A stretch of DNA of 64,000 nt from JABDQA01 sp963824415 (GTDB taxonomy: Bacteria; Desulfobacterota; Desulfobulbia; Desulfobulbales; Desulfocapsaceae). A program made the translations under genes and the position numbers. Shown piece by piece: positions 1-8,782 of this stretch. How positions within the stretch are numbered: position 1 is the stretch's first letter; each line of letters begins with the position of its first letter. Under the pieces are notes generated by a model that saw only the letters and a program-made list of their open reading frames with translations, was not told the DNA's origin and made no database searches. The DNA is taken from assembly GCA_963824415.1 (NCBI GenBank), contig CAWGPM010000001.1, positions 186,001-250,000 of the forward strand, written 5' to 3'.

Positions 1-1
1 T

Positions 2-1006
2 CAGGGGCAGATCAGCCTGGAGATTTTAAAGCGCGGCGACCATGTGGTTGAGAAAAATGCTAACTCGTCAGTGGTCGATCTGGGCGACGGGGTGTTCTGC
101 CTGGAATTTCATTCCAAGATGAATGCGATCAGCGGCGATATCCTGACGATGACCCATAAGGCGATTAAACGGGCCGAAGATGACGGTGTGGGACTGGTGC
201 TCGGCAACCGGGGCGCGAATTTCTCGGTGGGCGCCAACCTGATGCTGCTGGCCGTGGCCCTGGCCGAAGGTGCTTTTGAAGATATCGATATGGTGTTGAG
301 GGCCTTTCAGAAAGCCACCATGGCTGTGAAATACGCCAAAGTCCCCGTGGTTGCGGCGCCATTTCAGATGACGCTGGGCGGTGGCTGTGAGTTCTGCCTG
401 CATGCCGACCGGATCAACGCCCATGCCGAAACCTATATGGGACTGGTGGAGATTGGCGTTGGCCTGCTGCCGGGTGGTGGTGGGACCAAGGAGATGTGTC
501 TGCGGGCGGTGGATCTGGCAGCCCAGTACGAAACCGACGTGCAGCCCTTTATTTTTAAACATTTCAGACAGATTGCAATGGCCCAGGTGTCGATGGGCGC
601 GGCCGAGTTGGCGGCTATGGGGTATATGCGCAACGGTGATGCGATCAGCATGGATTTCGACCGGCTTATCGGTGATGCCAAACAGCAGGTGCTGGCCCTG
701 GCGGCCAACTATCTCCCGAAGAAAGTCCGTGACGATATCGCCGCTCCGGGACGGTCCATTGCGGCAAGCATAAAAAGCCAGCTCTGGAATATGCAGATGG
801 GTTCACATATCAGTGAATATGAGGCCTACATGGGCGGGGTGATAGCCGAAGTGATCTGCGGCGGTGACGTCAACCCGGGCACCATCGTGGATGAGCACTA
901 TCTGCTGGCACTTGAGCGGGAAAACTTCCTGAAGCTGTGCTCCAACAAAAAGACGGCCCAGCGAATCCAGCATATGCTCAAGACCGGCAAGCCGCTGAGA
1001 AATTAG
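2..1006 (+). CDS. FadN-type 3-hydroxyacyl-CoA dehydrogenase/enoyl-CoA hydratase, 3' part
   Basis: The reading frame is open through the left edge, so this is the C-terminal ~334 residues of a longer protein. The visible part is a crotonase (enoyl-CoA hydratase/isomerase) domain. It has the conserved GANFSVGANL segment and the oxyanion-hole region FQMTLGGGCEF, then an all-helical C-terminus. In FadN-type enzymes this domain follows an N-terminal NAD-binding 3-hydroxyacyl-CoA dehydrogenase domain, which would lie outside the window; the linker QISLEILKRGDHVVEKN fits that architecture. The enzyme hydrates enoyl-CoA and oxidises the 3-hydroxyacyl-CoA in cytoplasmic beta-oxidation. The thiolase and acyl-CoA dehydrogenase genes follow on the same strand, which supports this role. 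A GTG at 44 could be mistaken for a start, but the upstream residues match the family, so I treat the gene as truncated by the window. Confidence 0.88.
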   Translation, partial: QGQISLEILKRGDHVVEKNANSSVVDLGDGVFCLEFHSKMNAISGDILTMTHKAIKRAEDDGVGLVLGNRGANFSVGANLMLLAVALAEGAFEDIDMVLRAFQKATMAVKYAKVPVVAAPFQMTLGGGCEFCLHADRINAHAETYMGLVEIGVGLLPGGGGTKEMCLRAVDLAAQYETDVQPFIFKHFRQIAMAQVSMGAAELAAMGYMRNGDAISMDFDRLIGDAKQQVLALAANYLPKKVRDDIAAPGRSIAASIKSQLWNMQMGSHISEYEAYMGGVIAEVICGGDVNPGTIVDEHYLLALERENFLKLCSNKKTAQRIQHMLKTGKPLRN

Positions 1007-1148
1007 CCTGAATATTTCATGGAAATGACAAGAATCATTAATATTTAAACAATATCATATAAATACTGAACTGTTTGGCGATTATGGCGATGACTCAGTT
1101 TTTACCTTTTGGAATCAATGATAAAAAGACAAAGTTTTTACCCTTCGG

Positions 1149-1247
1149 GCGAGTCAATACGGCCTGCTATCCCGAGTCGCTTTGGGGGAACGCATATTGC
1201 TTATTTAGCTTTCCCCAAGTCTTCTTGGCCAGCAGGCCGTCTCAGCT
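1149..1247. repeat. Long imperfect palindrome in the fadN-thiolase gap
   Basis: The 323-base gap between the fadN-like and thiolase genes contains a large imperfect inverted repeat. The outer arms are ACGGCCTGCT (1159-1168) and AGCAGGCCGT (1231-1240), a perfect 10-bp match. Inner pairing continues (CTTTGGGG at 1180-1187 with CCCCAAG at 1213-1219) and weaker pairing extends outwards to about 1149/1247. Just upstream, the string AGTTTTTACC occurs twice (about 1098 and 1134). There is no T-run after the hairpin, so it is not a classical terminator. It could be a REP-like element or the remnant of a small mobile element. The rest of the gap is AT-rich and carries no convincing gene; a ribosome-binding site (AAGAGG) for the thiolase lies at about 1318. 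Confidence 0.6.
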
Positions 1248-1329
1248 CGTGAAATATTGAGGCAAGAGATGAATACTGAACGATCCCAGCATAGGACCAA
1301 ATCAGCAAACGACTCAAAAGAGGTATGAT

Positions 1330-2502
1330 ATGAATACCGCCTATATTCTGGCCAGTTACCGGACTCCGGGCTGCCGGGCCAACAAGGGCAAATTCAAAGA
1401 TCTGCGGCCGGATGACCTGGCGGCGGTGGCGATCAGCGGGTTGCTGGAGCGGACCGGAATTGAGCCGCAGACGGTGGATGATGTCTATCTTGGCTGTGCC
1501 TTTCCCGAAGCCGAGCAGGGTATGAATGTGGGCCGCATTGCCGCGCTGAAGGCGGGCCTGCCGGTCGAGGTGCCGGGCCAGACCATCAACCGTTTCTGTT
1601 CTTCGGGACTGCAGACCATTGCCTCGGCGGCTGAACGGGTCATGCTCGGCATGGCGGACTGTATTATCGCCGGCGGAGTGGAGTCGATGTCCTGCGTGCC
1701 GCTGGGCGGCCTGAAATACAGTGCCAATCCGGGGATGGTGGAAGACTGGCCCGAGTCGTATTCATCGATGGGTATAACCGCCGAACTGGTGGCTGAGCAG
1801 CATGGCATCGACCGTGCGGCCATGGACCAGTTCGCCGTGGAAAGCCACGCCAAGGCGGCGGCTGCGATTGAGCTGGGAAAATTTACCGAGGAAATCATCC
1901 CGGTCACGGTGCAGAGGACCAGCCTGCAGAACGGCAAGATCAGCAGAAGCAGTGAAGAGGTTGTGGTCGATGACGGGGTCAGGCCCGGTACCACCCTCGA
2001 GGGGCTTGCCAAACTGCGGCCCGCTTTCAAACTGGGCGGCCCGGTCACCGCCGGCAACTCGTCCCAGATGACCGATGGAGCCGCCGTATCACTGGTCGTC
2101 TCCGAGGCCTATTTGAAAAAGATCGGCCAGGACCCGCTGGCCCGATTCATCCGGTTTGCGGTCAAGGGTGTTGCCCCTGAGGTCATGGGAATCGGGCCGG
2201 TGGCAGCCATTCCGGCGGTGCTGAAAATGGCGGATATGAGTCTGGATCAGATAGAGCTGATCGAGCTCAACGAGGCCTTTGCGGCCCAGTCCCTGGCGGT
2301 CATTAAAGAGCTGGGGCTGAACCGTGAGATACTAAACGTCAACGGCGGCGCCATTGCGCTCGGTCATCCGCTGGGCTGCACCGGCGCCAAGCTGACCGCC
2401 ACCCTGCTGCATGAGATGGGCCGCAGAAAATCGCGCTACGGCATGGTGTCCATGTGCATCGGCGGCGGCATGGGGGCTGCGGGGCTGTTTGAGAGACTCT
2501 GA
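1330..2502 (+). CDS. fadA: Acetyl-CoA C-acyltransferase (thiolase)
   Basis: This 390-residue protein has the full thiolase I/II set of signatures. The nucleophilic Cys is at about residue 90 (NRFCSSGLQT), the GHPLGCTGA motif holds the catalytic His at about 346, and the C-terminal proton-relay Cys is at about 376 (MCIGGGMG). It cleaves 3-ketoacyl-CoA with CoA to acetyl-CoA and a shortened acyl-CoA, the last step of beta-oxidation. AAGAGG about 6 bases upstream supports the start. It sits downstream of the fadN-like gene and 50 bases upstream of an acyl-CoA dehydrogenase, so the three probably form one beta-oxidation operon. Degradative rather than biosynthetic thiolase is inferred from this context. 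Confidence 0.93.
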   Translation: MNTAYILASYRTPGCRANKGKFKDLRPDDLAAVAISGLLERTGIEPQTVDDVYLGCAFPEAEQGMNVGRIAALKAGLPVEVPGQTINRFCSSGLQTIASAAERVMLGMADCIIAGGVESMSCVPLGGLKYSANPGMVEDWPESYSSMGITAELVAEQHGIDRAAMDQFAVESHAKAAAAIELGKFTEEIIPVTVQRTSLQNGKISRSSEEVVVDDGVRPGTTLEGLAKLRPAFKLGGPVTAGNSSQMTDGAAVSLVVSEAYLKKIGQDPLARFIRFAVKGVAPEVMGIGPVAAIPAVLKMADMSLDQIELIELNEAFAAQSLAVIKELGLNREILNVNGGAIALGHPLGCTGAKLTATLLHEMGRRKSRYGMVSMCIGGGMGAAGLFERL

Positions 2503-2552
2503 AAAGATATTTCTGATAACCACAACCAGGACTTAAGCACGAGAGGTGCAGC

Positions 2553-4334
2553 ATGGCTGAAACATTATTGAAGGGTGGCGAATATTTAATTCGCGAGGTT
2601 TCCTGCGAAGATGTTTTTACGCCGGAGGACTTCAGCGACGAGCAGAAGCAGTTCGGTGATACCACCGAGCAGTTCGTCGCCAACGAACTCCTGCCGAACA
2701 TCGAAGAGATCGACAAGCAGAATTTCGATATCGTTGTCGAAGGCATGCGCAAGTGCGGCGAGCTCGGTCTGCTGATGATGGACGCACCCGAGGAATATGG
2801 CGGTCTGGATCTGGATAAGGCCTCATCGATGCTGGTCGCCGAGCGCATTGCGATCAGCGGCTCGTTTTCGGTTGCCTATGCGGCTCACACGGGTATCGGG
2901 ACACTGCCGCTGATCTACTACGGCACCCATGAGCAGAAAGAACAATACCTGGAGAAACTGATCACCGGCGAGTGGTGTTCGGCCTACTGCCTGACCGAGC
3001 CCGGCTCGGGCAGCGATGCGCTCGGCGCCCAGGCCAGCGCCGTGTTGTCCGAGGACGGCAGTCACTACGTCCTGAATGGCACCAAACAATACATTACCAA
3101 CGGCGGGTTCGCCCAACTCTTCACCGTCTTTGCCAAGATCGACAAGCAACATTTTACCGCCTTTCTGATCGAGCGTGATTTCGAGGGGCTGTCGGTCGGT
3201 CCCGAAGAAAAGAAAATGGGAATCAAGGGTTCTTCAACCACTCCGGTGATCCTGGATAATTGCAAGGTGCCGGTGGAAAACGTGCTCGGGGAGATCGGCA
3301 AAGGGCATAAGATCGCTTTCAATGTCCTCAACGTCGGGCGCTTCAAGCTCGGCGCGGCAGTCACCGGGGCCGCCAAAGGCGCGCTGGAGACCGGGATCAA
3401 GTACGCCAACGAACGGGTACAGTTCAAGAGGAAGATCAGCAGCTTCGGGGCGATTCAGGAAAAAATCGCCGACCTCAATGTTGCTATCTTTGCCTCCGAG
3501 TCGCTGGTTTACCGGCTGGCCGGGCTGCTCGACGACAAGCTTGCCACCATCGAAAAAGGAGTCGACGACTATTACGTGCAGTACCAGAAGGGAATCGAGG
3601 ACTACGCCGCCGAGTGCGGTATCTCCAAAGTGTTTTGCAGCGAAGTCCTGGCCAGAACCGTTGACGAAGTGGTGCAGATCCACGGCGGCTATGGTTTTGT
3701 AAGCGACTATCCGGCCGAACGCTACTATCGCGACGAGCGTATCAACCGGATCTTTGAAGGAACCAATGAGATCAACCGGCTGCTGATTCCGGGAATGATC
3801 CTGCGCAAGGCGATGAAAGGGGAACTGCCGCTGCAGGCCGAGGCGATGAAGGCCTTTGAGTCGCTGATGACCCCGAGTTTTGAAGAGCTCGATGAGACGA
3901 TTGCGTTTGCGGCCGAGAAAGAGCTGCTGAAAAATCTCAAAACCCTGTTTCTGATTTTGGCCGGCACCGGTGTCCAGAAATATATGGACAAAATCGCCGA
4001 TGAGCAGGAGATCCTGATGGCTGCCGCCGATATCGCCATTCAGATCTTTGCCTTGGAGAGCGCGGTGCTGCGGGCGGAAAAGTCGATGGGCAAATTCAGT
4101 GAACGCAAGCAGGAACTGGTCCGCGCCGCGGTCAAGGCATTTGCCTTCGAGGCTTCCGAGGTGGTCGGCACGGCGGCCAGAAAGGGGGCGTTCTTTATCG
4201 AGGAAGGCGATACCCTTACCATGATTCTCTCCGGCGTAAGGCGTTTTGCCAAATATAATGCGACCGGTCTTCTCGCCGCCAAGCGGCTGCTGGCCGAAGC
4301 TGCCTGCGAGGAAGAAAAATATCTTTTCGGCTGA
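2553..4334 (+). CDS. Acyl-CoA dehydrogenase family protein (C-terminally extended)
   Basis: This 593-residue flavoprotein has the standard N-terminal, middle and C-terminal acyl-CoA dehydrogenase domains. Recognisable motifs are LTEPGSGSDA (FAD/substrate site), IKGSSTTPV, and YRDERINRIFEGTNEI, whose Glu aligns with the catalytic base of the family. About 180 extra residues follow, as in the long VLCAD-like and delta-proteobacterial FadE-type enzymes (about 590-600 residues). It oxidises acyl-CoA to trans-2-enoyl-CoA and passes electrons to ETF. GAGAGG 7 bases before the ATG supports the start. It follows the thiolase gene on the same strand. Substrate chain length cannot be read from the sequence. 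Confidence 0.92.
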   Translation: MAETLLKGGEYLIREVSCEDVFTPEDFSDEQKQFGDTTEQFVANELLPNIEEIDKQNFDIVVEGMRKCGELGLLMMDAPEEYGGLDLDKASSMLVAERIAISGSFSVAYAAHTGIGTLPLIYYGTHEQKEQYLEKLITGEWCSAYCLTEPGSGSDALGAQASAVLSEDGSHYVLNGTKQYITNGGFAQLFTVFAKIDKQHFTAFLIERDFEGLSVGPEEKKMGIKGSSTTPVILDNCKVPVENVLGEIGKGHKIAFNVLNVGRFKLGAAVTGAAKGALETGIKYANERVQFKRKISSFGAIQEKIADLNVAIFASESLVYRLAGLLDDKLATIEKGVDDYYVQYQKGIEDYAAECGISKVFCSEVLARTVDEVVQIHGGYGFVSDYPAERYYRDERINRIFEGTNEINRLLIPGMILRKAMKGELPLQAEAMKAFESLMTPSFEELDETIAFAAEKELLKNLKTLFLILAGTGVQKYMDKIADEQEILMAAADIAIQIFALESAVLRAEKSMGKFSERKQELVRAAVKAFAFEASEVVGTAARKGAFFIEEGDTLTMILSGVRRFAKYNATGLLAAKRLLAEAACEEEKYLFG

Positions 4335-4434
4335 TACTCGAAAAACATGCAAATTCTGGCCGCTGCTGCATTGCCGGACAGCGGCCCTCTGTGTTAGTGT
4401 TGCCTCCACGTGTAACCCCAGGATATCCCGGCAG

Positions 4435-5400
4435 ATGGCCATCGCCTCTATGACGATTCCCCGACAGCATACCGTTGATACGCCCTATATGGTGGGCCCG
4501 GTGCATTTCTACACTCTCGAATACGGGGCTGAAATTGTTCTCTTCGATACCGGCCCGCCAACGGATGCGGGCAGATTATATCTGCAGGAACATCTTGATC
4601 TGAGCCGCCTCAAACATGTGATCGTCACCCACTGCCACGTCGATCATTACGGTCAGGCTGCCTGGATTGCCCAGAACAGTGAGGCAACCGTTTATCTGCC
4701 GCAACGCGATATCGACAAACATATCCACCACCAGCAGCGCATCGACGGCTTGTTTGTGCTGCTGTCCGAGCTCGGCTTCGAGGCGCACTTTCTTGAGTCG
4801 CTGCGGGAGTCATTTTACCGGGCTGTCGTTCTCCAACTTCTGCCGCAACGCTACCTGGTCGCGGAACGTGATCTGCCTCCGCATCTGGGGATAGAGGTGC
4901 TGGCCTGTCCGGGCCATTCCCAGAGCGATCTGGTCTACTGTGCTGACGGCTGGGCCGTCACCGGCGACACCTTGCTGCGCGGGATCTTTCAATCGCCGCT
5001 GCTTGATATCGACCTGGAAACGGGCGGCCGCTTCAAAAACTACGAGGCCTACTGCAGCAGCCTGGCCAGTCTTGCTTCCTTGGGCGCCAGGCGGGTGCTT
5101 CCCGGCCACCGGAAAACGATAGAGAGCGTCGAGGCGACGATTTTAATCTATGTCTGCAAAACCCTGCAACGGGTCAGGCAGCTTCGTCCCACAATCCACT
5201 CCTGCTCGGTTGCAGCGTTGATTGACCGGGTGTTCAGCCAGACGAAGGATCCCTTTCTTATCTATCTGAAGGCCTCGGAAATTGTCTTTATGCGTGATTT
5301 TTTGGCAAACCCGGAGTTGCTCCGCGCAGCGCTTGAAGCGATCGGCCTGTTTGAAAAGGTGTCCGAGCGTTATTTTGCGGCGTTTGATCAGGCTGAATGA
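4435..5400 (+). CDS. MBL-fold metallohydrolase
   Basis: This is a metallo-beta-lactamase-fold hydrolase of about 321 residues. It shows the THCHVDH metal-binding motif, a downstream CPGHSQSDLVY His and an LPGHRK segment. The substrate cannot be predicted; this fold includes glyoxalase II-like thioesterases and lactonases. The frame is open further upstream into the acyl-CoA dehydrogenase gene, but I chose the ATG at 4435 because the protein then begins just before the first core beta-strand. A second ATG at 4450 is equally possible. The C-terminal ~90 residues are helical and end in the style of MBL proteins that carry a winged-helix-like tail. Its position behind beta-oxidation genes makes an acyl-thioester or acyl-lactone role a reasonable guess only. 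Confidence 0.82.
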   Translation: MAIASMTIPRQHTVDTPYMVGPVHFYTLEYGAEIVLFDTGPPTDAGRLYLQEHLDLSRLKHVIVTHCHVDHYGQAAWIAQNSEATVYLPQRDIDKHIHHQQRIDGLFVLLSELGFEAHFLESLRESFYRAVVLQLLPQRYLVAERDLPPHLGIEVLACPGHSQSDLVYCADGWAVTGDTLLRGIFQSPLLDIDLETGGRFKNYEAYCSSLASLASLGARRVLPGHRKTIESVEATILIYVCKTLQRVRQLRPTIHSCSVAALIDRVFSQTKDPFLIYLKASEIVFMRDFLANPELLRAALEAIGLFEKVSERYFAAFDQAE

Positions 5401-5434
5401 AGGCCGCCGGCTGGTAGGAAAAGACCATACAGAT

Positions 5435-5956
5435 ATGAACAAACTCTATACGTCTCTACCCGGTCTGGTAGTAAAGGCCGAGACCTCCGGGTTCTGGCTT
5501 TTTGTGCTGAACAGGCTGTTGAACCGGGTCATCCCGTTTAACCGGCCCCACGGTTTTTCTGTGGCGGAAATCGGTAGCGACCATATCGTTTCGACTGCTG
5601 CGTACAAACGGAGAAACTTCAACCATATAAAAGGTATGCACGCTTGCGCCATAGCCACGGTGGCGGAGTTCAGCGCCGGTTTTCTGCTGCTGGCCAGGCT
5701 TGATCTGCAACGCTATCGCTTAATCATGGCCAGGATCGAAGTGGAGTACCGCTATCAGGCCAAGCAGCGCATTTTCTCGAAATGCACAGCCTCGCCGGAA
5801 CTGATCGAAAGCTCCATCATCGAGCCGCTCCGGCATCAGGATCAGGTCACCGTCGATATGGTGAGTGAAATCAGCGATGCGGACGGCAACGATATAGCCC
5901 GGGCCGTGACCACCTGGCAGATCAAATGCTGGGACCGGGTTCGGACAGGACTGTGA
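5435..5956 (+). CDS. DUF4442 hotdog-fold protein (thioesterase-like)
   Basis: This 173-residue protein resembles the DUF4442 family. It has an amphipathic N-terminus (FWLFVLNRLLNRVIPFNRPHG) and a central hotdog helix in NHIKGMHACAIATVAEFSAGFLL. A conserved N-x-x-G-x-x-H-A-x-A pattern there resembles YiiD/PaaI-type thioesterases. DUF4442 proteins are predicted acyl-CoA thioesterases, but the reaction has rarely been shown. The ATG at 5435 is chosen because the frame upstream overlaps the MBL gene; an AGGAAAAG stretch lies about 10 bases upstream. It closes the beta-oxidation block and converges on the DUF554 gene. Confidence 0.78.
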   Translation: MNKLYTSLPGLVVKAETSGFWLFVLNRLLNRVIPFNRPHGFSVAEIGSDHIVSTAAYKRRNFNHIKGMHACAIATVAEFSAGFLLLARLDLQRYRLIMARIEVEYRYQAKQRIFSKCTASPELIESSIIEPLRHQDQVTVDMVSEISDADGNDIARAVTTWQIKCWDRVRTGL

Positions 5957-6006
5957 TAGGGTTCCAGATTTATTTTTGCCGCTGAGTTAAACGCAGACGG
6001 ATCTGT

Positions 6007-6702
6007 TCAGCCAAAGAGCTGCAGGAGCGTGAAGTAGACCAGCGGCAGAAAGATGCCGGGCAGCAGGTTGCCAATCCTGATTTTGGTGATCTGCAGAAGG
6101 TTTAAACCGATTGCCAGGATCAGCAGGCCGCCCACCGAGGTCATCTGGGAGATGGTCGCGTCAACCAGCAGGTTCTTCATGAAAAAGGCGGTCATCGTGA
6201 TGGCGCCCTGGTAAACGATGACCACGACGCTTGAAAACAGCACCCCGAGGCCCATGGCAGAGGCGAAGATGATCGAGGTCACCCCGTCCAGAATTGATTT
6301 GGCGAACAGGGTCTGGTGATTCCCGGTCAGGCCGCTCTCCAGCGAACCGACGATGGCCATCGAACCGACACAGAATACCAGGCTGGCGGTTACGAAACCG
6401 TGGGCAAATGAGCCGGTATCGCTCGACCTGGCGGACACTTTTCGTTCAAGGTAGGTGCCCAGTGCTTCGAGACGCTGCTCTATTCGAAGGAATTCACCGA
6501 TCACCGCACCGATGATGACCGAGAATATTACGACCATCAATTTATCTGAGCTCAGGGCACTCTTGATGCCGATCAGAATCACCGCAAGACCGACGCCGCT
6601 CATGATGATATCCTTATAACGCTCGGCAATCCCTTTTCTGAACAGCAGGCCAAGCAGGCTGCCGCAGATAATCGCTATGGCGTTGACAATGGTTCCAAGC
6701 AT
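6007..6702 (-). CDS. DUF554 integral membrane protein
   Basis: This 231-residue, very hydrophobic protein has about six to seven predicted membrane segments. It carries the DUF554 hallmarks: N-terminal MLGTIVNAIAIICGSLLGLLF, and the central FCVGSMAIVGSLESGLTGNHQTLFAKSILDG. DUF554 (YdfK-like) is widespread, sits in the inner membrane and has no established function; a transporter role is often assumed. The start at 6702 gives the family's usual N-terminus. The longer upstream frame would add unrelated charged sequence. It is divergent from the nitrilase gene, with a 150-base shared promoter region. Confidence 0.85.
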   Translation of the reverse strand: MLGTIVNAIAIICGSLLGLLFRKGIAERYKDIIMSGVGLAVILIGIKSALSSDKLMVVIFSVIIGAVIGEFLRIEQRLEALGTYLERKVSARSSDTGSFAHGFVTASLVFCVGSMAIVGSLESGLTGNHQTLFAKSILDGVTSIIFASAMGLGVLFSSVVVIVYQGAITMTAFFMKNLLVDATISQMTSVGGLLILAIGLNLLQITKIRIGNLLPGIFLPLVYFTLLQLFG

Positions 6703-6853
6703 TCTATGGTCTGAACTACGAAGGTTATTGAGCACATATTCCAGGGCAGTAAGGTATCTGCCCTCTTTACAACGCTCTGTTATACCACGCCGGCAGTGAT
6801 TTGGAAGTGAAACCGCCAGCTGGCAGAAGAAAGCCCCGGAGGAGACAAAACCG

Positions 6854-7693
6854 ATGATGAAACAAGCAGAGGCGCAGCAGAAAATGGTTATCGGTCTGGC
6901 CCAGTTAAATACGGGCGCTGACAAAAAAGACAATATCAGATCGGCAATCAAGGCGATAACAGATCTGTCCTCCCGCGGGGCCGAGCTGATCATGCTGCCC
7001 GAACATGCTGATTTTATCGGGCCCGATGAGCACAAAAAGGCTGCGGCGGAAGAGTTCGAGCAATCGGCTTATTTGGCAGAGCTGCGCAGCCTGGCGTCAA
7101 AGCTTGCCTGCTATATCCATGTCGGCAGTTTCCTGGAAAAGTCCGAGGAGCGGATTTACAACACTGCCGTGGTGGTCAATCCCGCCGGTGAAGTAGTGGC
7201 CCGCTACCGGAAAATTCACCTGTTCGACGTCGAGATACCGGGAGGCAAAACCTATCTGGAGTCGGCGGTAATCAGTCCGGGGACGGAAACGGTGCGTTTT
7301 TCGATCGGCGCTTTCAGCTTCGGCCTGGCCACCTGTTACGATCTGCGCTTTCCCGAGTTGTTTCGCCGGCAGGCAGCGGCAGGGGCCAATGTTCTGCTGC
7401 TGCCTGCGGCCTTTACCCTGCAGACCGGTAGGGATCACTGGGAGATTCTGCTGCGGGCCAGGGCCATTGAAAATCAGTGCTGGGTCGCCGCGGCGGGCCA
7501 GTGGGGCACGGCGCCCCCCAACCACGTCTGTTTCGGCAGATCCATGGTGATCAATCCCTGGGGCCTGGTGACGGCCCAGGCGCCGGATGGAATTTCAACC
7601 ATTACTGCGCAGCTCGATCTGCAGACGCTGGGCGATATCAGAACCCGGTTTCCGGCGCTGAACCACGTCCGAGATGATATCTTCTCAATCTGA
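6854..7693 (+). CDS. Carbon-nitrogen hydrolase (nitrilase superfamily, Nit-like)
   Basis: This 279-residue protein has the nitrilase-superfamily catalytic triad. Glu is at about residue 50 (IMLPEHADF), Lys at about 120 (RYRKIHLFD) and Cys at about 161 (ATCYDLRFPELFR). The YRKIHLFD and CYDLRFPE signatures match the Nit1/Nit2 branch, whose known activities are deaminated-glutathione amidase and omega-amidase. It is cytoplasmic. A strong GGAGGA lies about 8 bases before ATGATG. The gene is convergent with the AcuI gene, only 20 bases away. Assignment to deaminated-glutathione repair is inferred from family resemblance. Confidence 0.88.
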   Translation: MMKQAEAQQKMVIGLAQLNTGADKKDNIRSAIKAITDLSSRGAELIMLPEHADFIGPDEHKKAAAEEFEQSAYLAELRSLASKLACYIHVGSFLEKSEERIYNTAVVVNPAGEVVARYRKIHLFDVEIPGGKTYLESAVISPGTETVRFSIGAFSFGLATCYDLRFPELFRRQAAAGANVLLLPAAFTLQTGRDHWEILLRARAIENQCWVAAAGQWGTAPPNHVCFGRSMVINPWGLVTAQAPDGISTITAQLDLQTLGDIRTRFPALNHVRDDIFSI

Positions 7694-7713
7694 GCACCCG
7701 GTAAATCTATGAC

Positions 7714-8703
7714 TTACGCGATCTTTACCACCGTACGGCCGCGCACCGAACCGGCCATGATTGCCTCCGCGGCAGCCGGCAGCTCTGCAAGCGAAATCTC
7801 GTTGACCGCTGATTCCAGTTTTTCCAGATCGAGGTGTTCGACGATGGACTGCCAGGCCTGCAGCCTTTTCAGAATCGGTGCCATTACCGAGTCGATACCG
7901 TAGAGTGTGACCCCGCGCAGGATAAACGGAGCAACCGAAGTCGGCAGGGCCATCGATTCGGCCAGGCCGCAGGCAGCCACCGCGCCGCCATAGCAGATCT
8001 GGCTCAGTACGTTGGCCAGGGTGTTTCCCCCCGCCACATCGATCGCACCGGCCCAGAGTTCCTTGCCCAGTGGCCGCGCCTTTTCTGAAAAATCCTGCCG
8101 TGCTAATACCTGGTCTGCTCCCAGCGAGGTGAGATAGTCGGTTTCCTCTGGCCGCCCGGTTACCGCAGCAACCCGATACCCCAATCTGCTGAGCAGCAGG
8201 ATGGCGACGCTGCCGACCCCGCCGGCGGCCCCGGTAACCAGGATGGTACCGTCTTCCGGGGTGGACCTGTGTTCCTGAATCGCCATCACGCAGAGCATTG
8301 CGGTATAGCCTGCGGTGCCCACTGCCATCGCCTGCCTGCTGGTCAACCCCGTTGGCAGTGGTACCAGCCAGTCGCCTTTGACCCGGGCTATTTCCCCATA
8401 CCCGCCACTGTGTACCTCACCAACCCCAAAGCCGTTGAGGATCACCTGGTCGCCCACCTGGAAACGATCGTGCGTCGATTCGATCACGCTGCCGGCGAAA
8501 TCGATCCCCGGCGTCAGCGGAAAGCGCCTGACCACCGGTGCACTGCCGGTCATTGCCAAGCCGTCCTTGTAGTTCAGGGTGGAGTATTCGACCTTGACGG
8601 TGACATCGCCGTCCATCAAGTCGTCTTCGGAGAGTTCGGTAAGCGCAACGTGCTGGGCGGAATCGTCTTTGGTGATCTGATAGGCTCTAAATGTGTTGGT
8701 CAT
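7714..8703 (-). CDS. acuI: AcuI/YhdH-type NADPH-dependent acrylyl-CoA reductase (MDR family)
   Basis: This 329-residue medium-chain dehydrogenase/reductase lacks zinc ligands and matches the YhdH/AcuI branch. Features are an N-terminal GroES-like domain (TLNYKDGLAMTG, PLTPGIDFAGSV), the nucleotide loop TGAAGGVGSVAI at about residues 155-165, and the C-terminal LYGIDSVMAP. AcuI reduces acryloyl-CoA to propionyl-CoA with NADPH, a detoxification step linked to 3-hydroxypropionate, DMSP and propionate metabolism. The start at 8703 has GGAGAG 6 bases upstream; the frame continues upstream without family similarity. It lies 79 bases downstream of the atl gene on the same strand. Confidence 0.9.
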   Translation of the reverse strand: MTNTFRAYQITKDDSAQHVALTELSEDDLMDGDVTVKVEYSTLNYKDGLAMTGSAPVVRRFPLTPGIDFAGSVIESTHDRFQVGDQVILNGFGVGEVHSGGYGEIARVKGDWLVPLPTGLTSRQAMAVGTAGYTAMLCVMAIQEHRSTPEDGTILVTGAAGGVGSVAILLLSRLGYRVAAVTGRPEETDYLTSLGADQVLARQDFSEKARPLGKELWAGAIDVAGGNTLANVLSQICYGGAVAACGLAESMALPTSVAPFILRGVTLYGIDSVMAPILKRLQAWQSIVEHLDLEKLESAVNEISLAELPAAAEAIMAGSVRGRTVVKIA

Positions 8704-8782
8704 AGTGTCTCTCCATGGGCTGGTTAGGTGATTGTAACAACGTAAGCTCGTCTTAACTGATTTTGTAATGTACCAGGAAATG

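Noticed and set aside
1075..1260. 61-residue frame between the fadN-like and thiolase genes
   Set aside because: It overlaps the long imperfect palindrome, has no ribosome-binding site and no plausible protein composition.
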